Source of the DNA: Streptomyces chumphonensis
Lineage (GTDB): Bacteria; Actinomycetota; Actinomycetes; Streptomycetales; Streptomycetaceae
Direction: 5' to 3'
Assembly (NCBI RefSeq): GCF_014779715.1
Contig: NZ_JACXYU010000005.1
Coordinates: 124,001 to 188,000, forward strand
Length of the DNA stretch: 64,000 bases
Below are positions 37,146 to 44,490 of the stretch, one piece after another (the stretch's first letter is position 1; the number at the start of each line of letters is the position of its first letter). The position numbers and the translations under genes were made by a program. The notes under the pieces are model-generated. The model saw nothing but the letters and a program-made list of their open reading frames with translations, was not told where the DNA came from and made no database searches.

Positions 37146-38240
37146 ATGCGTATTCGCCGTGCAGTCGCGGCTGCCGCCGCCACGGCCGTCATCGCCCCCG
37201 CCGCGCTCCTCGCGGCCCCCGCCGCCTACGCGGACGAGAACCCGGGCACGGAGTCCACCCAGCAGACGGAGCCGAAGCCGGGCGAGGAGGAGGCTCCGAA
37301 GGAGGAGACCTCCACCGAGGAGACCGAGAACGAGACCTCCGAGGGCGCGACCACCGACGAGGACACCACCGAGGACACCACCGACGAGAAGAAGAGCTCC
37401 GAGGACGGGACCGAGGGGGAGAACGACTCCGAGGGGACGACCGAGGACGAGACCTCCACCGAGGACGAGACCTCGACCGAGGACGAGACCGAGGGCGAGA
37501 AGCAGGGCGAGGACGAGGAAACCGACGAGGAGGAGACCGAGGAGCCGGTCACCGAGGAGTGCCTCGTCACCGACTCCGACGACGACCTCGTCTCGACGAT
37601 CAACGGTCTGCCCGAGCAGGTGGCGGCCGGGGCCGGCTGGCAGGACTTCTCCCTCACCATCGAGAACAACACCGGTGAGAAGAAGGACTTCGCCCAGGCC
37701 CACGTCTACACCTGGGCCTTCACCGAGGACGGCGGTGACGAGAGCGAGCACATCAGCCTCCAGGTGAAGAACATCCACGGCACCTGGGTCGACGTCGACA
37801 CGGACTGGTCCTCGGACCAGTACGGCTTCGTCGGCAACGGCTCGCTCGACGCCGGGCAGTCCTCCACGCTCCAGCTGCGCCTCAGCGTGGACGAGCAGGC
37901 CCCTGCCTCGCTCGGTGTGGCCCTCGGCTACGCGTTCTACCTGAACGACGACGGTGAGACCTGCACCGACAGCGTCAGCGAGGACTACTACTTCGAGATC
38001 ATCGCGGCCGGCAAGAAGCCGAACGGCAACGACGCCAAGCCGCAGGGCGGCAAGACGGAGCTGCCGGCCAAGCCGGACAGCAAGCCGGACGCCGACCTGA
38101 AGATCGAGGGCGAGCTCGCGCAGACCGGTTCGGACTCGAACCTGCCGATGTTCGCGCTCGCGGGCGCGGCGGCCGTCGCGCTGGGCGCCGGCGCCATGTT
38201 CGTCGTCCGCCGCCGCAAGGGTGCCGACGCCACCGCCTGA
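37146..38240 (+). CDS. Sortase-anchored acidic surface protein (LAQTG motif)
   Basis: 364 residues. The signal peptide covers residues 1-~29 (RRAVAAAAATAVIAPAALL then APAAYA). Residues ~35-140 are Glu/Thr/Asp-rich low complexity with repeated STEDET units. The globular part (~141-305) looks like a beta-sandwich domain (ENNTGEKKDFAQAHVYTWAF, LQVKNIHGTWVDVDTDW). A Lys/Pro/Asp linker leads to LAQTG, a hydrophobic helix (MFALAGAAAVALGAGAMFVV) and the RRRK tail. LAxTG is the class E sortase signal used in streptomycetes, so the protein should be covalently bound to peptidoglycan. Ligand unknown. Confidence 0.88.
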   Translation: MRIRRAVAAAAATAVIAPAALLAAPAAYADENPGTESTQQTEPKPGEEEAPKEETSTEETENETSEGATTDEDTTEDTTDEKKSSEDGTEGENDSEGTTEDETSTEDETSTEDETEGEKQGEDEETDEEETEEPVTEECLVTDSDDDLVSTINGLPEQVAAGAGWQDFSLTIENNTGEKKDFAQAHVYTWAFTEDGGDESEHISLQVKNIHGTWVDVDTDWSSDQYGFVGNGSLDAGQSSTLQLRLSVDEQAPASLGVALGYAFYLNDDGETCTDSVSEDYYFEIIAAGKKPNGNDAKPQGGKTELPAKPDSKPDADLKIEGELAQTGSDSNLPMFALAGAAAVALGAGAMFVVRRRKGADATA

Positions 38241-38283
38241 CGCGCGCGGTAGGCGCTGAGCGGTCCTCGGGCCGCGCGTACGC

Positions 38284-38321
38284 CGAAGGACCCGGTCTCC
38301 GAGCGGAGGCCGGGTCCTTCG
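38284..38321. terminator. Terminator between the surface protein and GMC oxidoreductase genes
   Basis: A 17-bp stem (38284-38300 with 38305-38321, one G:T pair) and a GAGC loop, between convergent genes. Confidence 0.8.
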
Positions 38322-38352
38322 TCTGTGGGGGGTGCGTTCGGGGCGGGCGGGA

Positions 38353-40182
38353 TCAGGACGCCTTCGGCGGCGCCGACGGGACGGGCAGGACCGGCAGGCG
38401 CAGTGCGCCGAACGCGGAGTCCGGGACGGCCGGGGCCTTCGGCGCCACCGGGGCGAGGCGGACGTACGGGGTGCCCTGCTCGGGACGGGGGTCGGCCTCG
38501 CCCTTGTTGGGCCACAGCGACATGGCCCGCTCGGCCTGCGCGGTGATCGTCAGCGACGGGTTGACGCCGAGGTTGGCGGAGACGGCGGAGCCGTCCACGA
38601 CGGAGATGCCGGGGTGGCCGTAGAGGCGGTGGTAGGGGTCGATGACGCCCTGGTCGGCGTCGGCCCCGATGGGGCAGCCGCCGAGGAAGTGGGCCGTCAG
38701 CGGCGTCCCCGTGACCTCGCCGACGTTCGTCCCGGGGAAGCCGTTGATCTCGTCGGCGAGGATGCGGCACGCCTCCGCGCCCTCGGGGATGTGCAGCGGG
38801 TTGGGTGCGCCGTGGCCCTGCTTGGCCGTCAGCAGCCCCTTGCCCAGGCCCTTCTCCTTGCGGTAGGTGGTCAGGGAGTTGTCGAGCGTCTGCATGACGA
38901 GACCGATGATGACGCGCTCGGACCACTTGTGGTTCGACAGCGAGCGCAGGCCCTGCGCGGGGTGCAGCAGGTACGTCAGGAGGTGCCCCAGCACCCGCGG
39001 CAGCCTGGAGTGGTGGCGCACGGCGAGCGTCGTCATGAACCCCATGGCGTTGGAGCCCTTGCCGTAGCGGACGGGCTCGATGTGCGTGGTCTCGTTCGGG
39101 TGGATCGAGGAGGTGATGGCGACGCCGCGGGTGAAGTCGAGCTCGGCGTCCCGGCCCCACTTCCGGCGGTAGCGCCTGCGGGCCGTCTGGGCGCCGACGA
39201 TCCCCTCGGAGTTGGTGCGGGTCAGCTCGCCGAGGCGTTCGGACAGCCTCGGCAGCAGGCCCTCGTCGCGCATGCGGTGCAGGAGCGTCTGGGTGCCGTA
39301 CGTTCCGGCGGCGACGACGACGTGGCGGGCCCGCAGGACGCGCGGCCTCCCCTTGCGCCGCCGGTCGGTGGGGACGACGGAGACGGCGAGGCCGTCGCCG
39401 TCCTCCGTCACGGCGGTCACGGACGTCATGGGGTGGACGACGGCCCCCGCCTTCTCCGCGAGGTGGAGGTAGTTCTCGTTGAGGGTGTTCTTCGCGCCGT
39501 GCCGGCAGCCCGTCATGCACTCGCCGCACTCGGTGCACGCCCGGCGCTCGGGGCCCGCGCCGCCGAAGTAGGGGTCGGGCACGCCGGCGCCGGGGGCGGC
39601 CTTCGCCGTGCCGTCGGCGTCCTGCCCGTCGCCGAAGAAGACGCCGACGGGAGCCATGTGGAAGGTGTCGCCGCAGCCCATCCGCTCGGCCGCCGCCTTG
39701 AGGTGGACGTCGGACGGCGTCGTGGTGGGGTTGAGGCGGACGCCGAGCATGCGCCGGGCCTGGTCGTAGTAGGGCTTCAACTCGTCCTGCCAGTCGGTGA
39801 TGTGACCCCACTGGCGGTCCTGGAAGAAGGCGGGCGGCGGCACGTAGAGGGTGTTGGCGTAGTTGAGCGAGCCGCCGCCGACCCCGGCGCCCGCCAGGAT
39901 CATGACGTTGTTGAGCAGGTGGATGCGCTGGATGCCGTAGAGGCCGAGCGCGGGCGCCCACAGGTAGTTCTTCACGTCCCAGGAGTTCCTGGGCAGATCG
40001 GCGCGATCGAAGCGGCGGCCCGCCTCCAGCACGCCGACCCGGTACCCCTTCTCCGTCAGCCGCAGGGCGGAGACGGAACCACCGAACCCGGAGCCGACGA
40101 CGATGACGTCGTAGTCGTACCCGCCGGATCCGCCAGACTGCTCGGCGTCCTGCGCGGTGGGGACGGAATCGTCCTGTGACAC
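38353..40182 (-). CDS. GMC family (cholesterol-oxidase-like) flavin oxidoreductase
   Basis: 609 residues from GTG 40182, five bases after GGAGGA. The FAD-binding motif is VIVVGSGFGGSVSALRL (Gly30-x-Gly-xx-Gly). Other matches are GAGVGGGSLNYAN, a Cys cluster CTECGECMTGCRHGAKN unlike simple GMC enzymes but seen in the cholesterol-oxidase-like branch, and the C-terminal VVDGSAVSANLGVNPSLTI near the substrate base. No signal peptide is seen, so it is probably intracellular. It may oxidise an alcohol or sterol-like substrate. It lies 31 bp after the aldehyde dehydrogenase gene on the same strand, so both may act in sequence (alcohol to aldehyde to acid). Confidence 0.88.
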   Translation of the reverse strand: MSQDDSVPTAQDAEQSGGSGGYDYDVIVVGSGFGGSVSALRLTEKGYRVGVLEAGRRFDRADLPRNSWDVKNYLWAPALGLYGIQRIHLLNNVMILAGAGVGGGSLNYANTLYVPPPAFFQDRQWGHITDWQDELKPYYDQARRMLGVRLNPTTTPSDVHLKAAAERMGCGDTFHMAPVGVFFGDGQDADGTAKAAPGAGVPDPYFGGAGPERRACTECGECMTGCRHGAKNTLNENYLHLAEKAGAVVHPMTSVTAVTEDGDGLAVSVVPTDRRRKGRPRVLRARHVVVAAGTYGTQTLLHRMRDEGLLPRLSERLGELTRTNSEGIVGAQTARRRYRRKWGRDAELDFTRGVAITSSIHPNETTHIEPVRYGKGSNAMGFMTTLAVRHHSRLPRVLGHLLTYLLHPAQGLRSLSNHKWSERVIIGLVMQTLDNSLTTYRKEKGLGKGLLTAKQGHGAPNPLHIPEGAEACRILADEINGFPGTNVGEVTGTPLTAHFLGGCPIGADADQGVIDPYHRLYGHPGISVVDGSAVSANLGVNPSLTITAQAERAMSLWPNKGEADPRPEQGTPYVRLAPVAPKAPAVPDSAFGALRLPVLPVPSAPPKAS

Positions 40183-40213
40183 GGAAATCCTCCGAACGTG
40201 AAGCGGGGACGGC

Positions 40214-41812
40214 TCAGCGGAAGCGCAGGGCCTTGAGCACCTTGAGCGAGCGGGACATGAACGCGGCGTACTGCGCGTCGTCCATGCCCAGCGACGGCGC
40301 CATCGGCAGCAGGCGCTGCTGGGCGACGGTCTGCGGCTCGGTGAACTTGAGCAGGCCCTCGGAGCCGTGGCGGCGTCCGAGGCCCGAGTCGCCCATGCCG
40401 CCCATCGGCGCCTGGACGCTGCCGTAGGCCGCGGCGTACCCCTCGTTGATGTTGACGGTGCCGGTGCGCAGCCGCGCCGCGATGTCCCAGGCGGTGCGGG
40501 AACTGCGGGACCACACACTGGAGTTCAGGCCGTACGGGGTGGCGTTGGCCTGGGCGACCGCCTCGTCCGGGTCGGAGTAGCGGTAGACGGAGACGACGGG
40601 GCCGAACGTCTCCTCGGTGCAGACGGTCATCGGGATTTCGACGCCCTCCAGGATCGTCGGCTCGTAAAACAGCGGGCCGACGTCCGGGCGCGCCCGGCCG
40701 CCGGTCAGGACGACGGCGCCCTTGGCGTCCGCCTCGTCGACGTGCCGGGAGACCGTCCGCAGCTGCGCCTCGGAGACGAGCGACCCCATGTCCGCGCCGA
40801 AGGCCAGGGACGCGCCGAGCCGCATCGCCCGGGTGCGGGCGACGAAGCGCTCCAGGAACGCGTCGGCCACGGAGGCGTGCACGTACAGGCGCTCGACGGA
40901 TATGCACAGCTGACCGGCGGAGGAGAAGCAGGCCCGCACGGCCCCGGCCGCCGCCTGGTCGAGGTCGGCGTCGGGCAGGACGATCATGGCGTTCTTGCCG
41001 CCGAGCTCCAGCGAGCAGCCCACCAGCCGGGCGGCGGCGCGCCGGGCGACCTCCCGGCCGGTGCGGGTGGAGCCGGTGAACGACACGTAGTCGCCGCCGT
41101 CCACGACGGCGGGCCCGACGACCGGGCCCTCGCCGAGCACGACCTGCCAGACCTCGGCGGGCAGCCCGGCCTCGATGAGCAGGTCGCGGGCCCACAGGGC
41201 GCTGAGCGCCGTCTCGGTGTCGGGCTTCATGACGACGGCGTTCCCGGCGACGAAGGCGGGCAGCGCGTCGCCCACGCTCAGCTCGAACGGGTAGTTCCAC
41301 GGCGCGATCATGCCGACGACGCCGCGCGGCTGGCGCAGCTGACGGGTGCGCGTCAGCACGGGGATGGCGCCCGCGTGCCGCTTGGGCGCCAGGTAGGAGG
41401 GTGCCCTGCGGCCGTAGTGCCGGGCGGCCATGCAGACCGCCAGCACCTCCTCCTGGGCGTGCAGGCGTGCCTTGCCGGTCTCCAGCTGGACGAGGTCGAG
41501 GATCTCGTCCTGGCGGCGCAGGACGAGGTCGTGGAAGCGCAGCAGCACGGCGGCCCGCTCGCGCACCGGCCGGGCCGCCCAGCCCGGCTGCGCCGCGCGG
41601 GCCCGCGCGAAGGCCCCGGCCACCTCCTCGGGGGTGGACTCCGGCAGGTCGGCCAGCTTCTCCCCGGTGAGGGGGGTGTGGCAGGCGGTCCGGCCGCTTC
41701 CGCCCAGCCCCCGGGTGAGCCGGGCGACGAGATCGGGGGTGACGACGTCGGCGGCGGTGCGGGCGCCCTCGGGCGCGGCGGCGACCGGGTTCCGGTGCGG
41801 GGAGTCCGTCAT
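40214..41812 (-). CDS. gabD2: Succinate-semialdehyde-type aldehyde dehydrogenase
   Basis: 532 residues from ATG 41812. The NAD(P)-dependent aldehyde dehydrogenase core is intact: PWNYPFELSV, Lys196 in VVMKPDTET, FTGSTRTG (245-252), general base Glu269 in LELGGKN and nucleophile Cys303 in SSAGQLCIS. The order and the C-terminal LLPMAPSLGMDDAQYAAFMSRSL tail fit the GabD2 group. It oxidises succinate semialdehyde, or a similar aldehyde, to the acid. It is transcribed with the GMC oxidoreductase. The region upstream has symmetric elements (41840-41874) that may bind a regulator. Confidence 0.88.
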   Translation of the reverse strand: MTDSPHRNPVAAAPEGARTAADVVTPDLVARLTRGLGGSGRTACHTPLTGEKLADLPESTPEEVAGAFARARAAQPGWAARPVRERAAVLLRFHDLVLRRQDEILDLVQLETGKARLHAQEEVLAVCMAARHYGRRAPSYLAPKRHAGAIPVLTRTRQLRQPRGVVGMIAPWNYPFELSVGDALPAFVAGNAVVMKPDTETALSALWARDLLIEAGLPAEVWQVVLGEGPVVGPAVVDGGDYVSFTGSTRTGREVARRAAARLVGCSLELGGKNAMIVLPDADLDQAAAGAVRACFSSAGQLCISVERLYVHASVADAFLERFVARTRAMRLGASLAFGADMGSLVSEAQLRTVSRHVDEADAKGAVVLTGGRARPDVGPLFYEPTILEGVEIPMTVCTEETFGPVVSVYRYSDPDEAVAQANATPYGLNSSVWSRSSRTAWDIAARLRTGTVNINEGYAAAYGSVQAPMGGMGDSGLGRRHGSEGLLKFTEPQTVAQQRLLPMAPSLGMDDAQYAAFMSRSLKVLKALRFR

Positions 41813-41847
41813 AGAGGGGAGGGTACGGCGCTCCCGCACGATTGGGT

Positions 41848-41874
41848 ACCCGCCGGTAACCCGATTTTCGAAAA
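41848..41874. promoter_or_regulatory. Symmetric elements upstream of the gabD2-GMC operon
   Basis: TACC-N4-GGTA (41848-41859) inside a wider imperfect GGGTACC/GGTAACCC repeat, followed by TTTTCGAAAA (41865-41874), a perfect palindrome. Both lie within 65 bp of the gabD2 start and are candidate repressor sites. Confidence 0.4.
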
Positions 41875-41932
41875 AGTGCCAGCAATCACTGGCGCGAATG
41901 GCGAGCCGCCCTCGCCTCCCCCGTCGCTCCCG

Positions 41933-44290
41933 TCACCCGGTGGCCCGGTAGGTGTCCACCACCTGCGAGAAGTGCGCGTCGATCTCCGCCCGCCGGTCCT
42001 CCGGACCCCTCACCTGCACGACGTGGTACGTCGACCCCAGCAGCATCGCCCGGTTCCGGGCGAGCCGACGCTCACCGCCCGCCTCCCACACGAACTCGCC
42101 CTCCGCCATCGCCGTCTCCCCCACCGTGATGCTGCGCACGCCGCTGACCGTCTTCCACCCCGTGGAGTCGCGGTACCCGGACAGCTCCGGTTCGTCGCTC
42201 AGCTGGTACTCACGCGGGTCCGTGCCGTACCGGTCCGTCCCGTCCCGGCCGGGGACGACGATCAACTCCAGCCCGTCGCCGCTGAAACGCACCTGCCCGC
42301 CGCTGGTCTGACCCCGTGTCCAGCCCTCCGGCACGGCGATCCGGAACCCCGCCGGGTCACGCTGGACGACGTAGCCCTCGGGTGCGGCCGGCTGCTCGCC
42401 GTCCGGCTCGCCCGACTGCGGTGTCTCGGTGCCCGGCTCGTCCGTCTCCTCCGGCTGCTCGGCGTCGTCCTCCGCACCGTTCCCCGGCTCGTCGCCCTCG
42501 TCGGCGCCCGGCCGCCCTTCGCCCGCGTCCGGCTCCCCGGCGCCGCCCGACCCGCCGGAGGACTCCCCCGGCGCCTCGCCGACCGAGCCGCGCCGGTTCG
42601 GGTCCGCGGGGTCGGCGGGCGGCATGAGCAGCGCCGCCACGGCGACCGCCGAGGCCAGCCCCACCAGCACCACCGCCAGCAGCACCAGACCGAGCCTGCG
42701 CGGACTCGCCCGCCGGCGGTCCCGGCGCCCCCGGTGCCGGGCCACCGGCACCGGCCGCTTCTCCGCCCTGCGGCGCCGCACCAGCTCCCCGCGCCGCCGC
42801 AGGATCGGCAGCCGCCGGGCGTCCCCACGGCGACCCGCCGTCAGCGAGGGGTGCGCCGTCACCGCGTTGCGCCCCACGTCCGGCTCCGGTGCGGACCGGA
42901 TCAGGGACCGCAGCCAGCCGCTCAGCTCCTCGAACTGGGGGCGCTCCGTCGGGTCCTGCCGCAGCAGCGACTCGATCACCGGCCGCAGCGGGCCGCACTC
43001 CTCGGCGAACGCGGGCGGCTCCGCGCACACCATCTGGACGAGGTCCACGACGCTGTCCTCGGGGTACGGCGCGTGCCCCTGCACCGCGCGGTACAGCAGC
43101 GCGCCGATCGCCCACAGGTCCGCGGCGGGGCCGACCGGGGGCGCGAGCCGCCAGTTCTGGTAGATCGGGCCCGCCTGTTCGGGCGCCCAGCGCTCGGTGA
43201 CCGGGCCGACCGTCGTCATCCGCGCCTGCCGGGCCCGCTCGGCCGCCAGCGCCGTCGCCGGCCCCCGGTAGCGGCCGGGCTCCTCCGGCACCGGGACGCC
43301 CCAGACGTCCGGCACCTCGTCGGCGTCGAGCACGAACTCGGCGTGGAGGACGTCCGGTTCGTACTCCGCTTCCTGTTCCGCTTCCTGTTCCGTGCGCTGG
43401 CCCGGGCGCTCGCCGGGAGGCTCGGCGTAGGTGTACTGCGGGGGCGGAGGCGGCAGATACGCCTTCGGTGCGGCGGGGCCCGGCTTGTCCCCGCCCCACG
43501 GGCCGTACTGGACGGGCCGGCGCTCCGGTTCCGCTTCGGGTTCCGGTTCGGCCTGCGGCTCCAGGGCCCCGGCGGGCCCGTGGCCCGCCTCCACCCGCTC
43601 CGCGTAGGGCGGTAGCTGCTGGGTGTCGTCCCCCTGCGCCGCCGGGCTCTCCGGTGCCGCAGGGTCGTCCGGATCCCTCCGGTCGTCCGGCGCCATGGGA
43701 CCGTCCGTCGGCAGGGGGTCGTAGCCGCACAGGGCCTCCTCGGCGGCGCCCGAGGCCAGGCCGCTGAGCAGGGCGCGGCCGTCGTCGCAGATCAGCACCG
43801 AGTGCGCGGTGATGTTGCGGTGCGTCCAGCCGTAGGTGTGGACGGCGCTGAGCCCGGCCAGCAGGTCGGCGGCGATCTCGGCGGCGCGGTGCGGCGTCAG
43901 CGGCCGGTCCGCGATGACGTCGGCCAGCGTGCGCCCGGCGACCAACTCACCGACGATCCACAGCCCGTCGTCCTCGACGAAGACGTCGAACACCTGGTCC
44001 AGCCGGGGGTGGTCCGGTATGCGGGCGGCGGTGAGCGCGGCCTCGACGGCCCGGCGCACGGCCGGATCGGCCGGCTCCCGCGTGGCCCGGCCGTGACCCC
44101 AGTGCCCGCCGCCGTGGTCACCGAGGACCTCGGCGTCGATGACCTCCGGCAACGGCACCTGGCGGACGAGGACGTCCTGCCCGCTGGCCGTGTCGAAGCC
44201 GACGACCTCGCGGACCTCGTAGCCGTCGTCCGACGGCGGTGGGGGCAGGCGGTACCGCTCGGCCAGCAGCCGACCCGCGAACTCGTCCAC
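41933..44290 (-). CDS. Membrane pseudokinase related to Ser/Thr protein kinases
   Basis: 785 residues. The kinase fold is recognisable (WIVGELVAGRTLADVI, PPVGPAADLWAIGALLYRAVQGHAPY, DPTERPQFEEL) but catalysis looks lost. The VAIK lysine is Arg43. The HRD motif reads HRN (157-159). The DFG region reads LSGLA (175-179). The Gly-rich loop is absent. A ~150-residue Pro/Glu-rich insert splits the domain (~185-330). A membrane helix at ~533-556 leads to an acidic linker and an extracellular domain (~640-785) beginning EGYVVQRDPAGFRIAVPEGW, similar to that of the active kinase downstream in the window. It probably binds partners rather than phosphorylates. It lies 200 bp from the next kinase gene, same strand. 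Confidence 0.88.
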   Translation of the reverse strand: MDEFAGRLLAERYRLPPPPSDDGYEVREVVGFDTASGQDVLVRQVPLPEVIDAEVLGDHGGGHWGHGRATREPADPAVRRAVEAALTAARIPDHPRLDQVFDVFVEDDGLWIVGELVAGRTLADVIADRPLTPHRAAEIAADLLAGLSAVHTYGWTHRNITAHSVLICDDGRALLSGLASGAAEEALCGYDPLPTDGPMAPDDRRDPDDPAAPESPAAQGDDTQQLPPYAERVEAGHGPAGALEPQAEPEPEAEPERRPVQYGPWGGDKPGPAAPKAYLPPPPPQYTYAEPPGERPGQRTEQEAEQEAEYEPDVLHAEFVLDADEVPDVWGVPVPEEPGRYRGPATALAAERARQARMTTVGPVTERWAPEQAGPIYQNWRLAPPVGPAADLWAIGALLYRAVQGHAPYPEDSVVDLVQMVCAEPPAFAEECGPLRPVIESLLRQDPTERPQFEELSGWLRSLIRSAPEPDVGRNAVTAHPSLTAGRRGDARRLPILRRRGELVRRRRAEKRPVPVARHRGRRDRRRASPRRLGLVLLAVVLVGLASAVAVAALLMPPADPADPNRRGSVGEAPGESSGGSGGAGEPDAGEGRPGADEGDEPGNGAEDDAEQPEETDEPGTETPQSGEPDGEQPAAPEGYVVQRDPAGFRIAVPEGWTRGQTSGGQVRFSGDGLELIVVPGRDGTDRYGTDPREYQLSDEPELSGYRDSTGWKTVSGVRSITVGETAMAEGEFVWEAGGERRLARNRAMLLGSTYHVVQVRGPEDRRAEIDAHFSQVVDTYRATG

Positions 44291-44490
44291 GACGCCTCCC
44301 CACCAGGCGGACCACTCAGCGCGAAACCGTCAGAACCCTTCCGCACCGGCCTGGTTGCGGATGCTTACGGTCCTCGGACTCTCACGATACGTGCCCTCGG
44401 GCCGCTGTGGGGAACCCCAGCGCACTCGGGGGAGCGTGCGCCCGCGCACACGGCGCGCGCTCCGAGCGCCCGTCCCCCGGCGTCCGTGCC

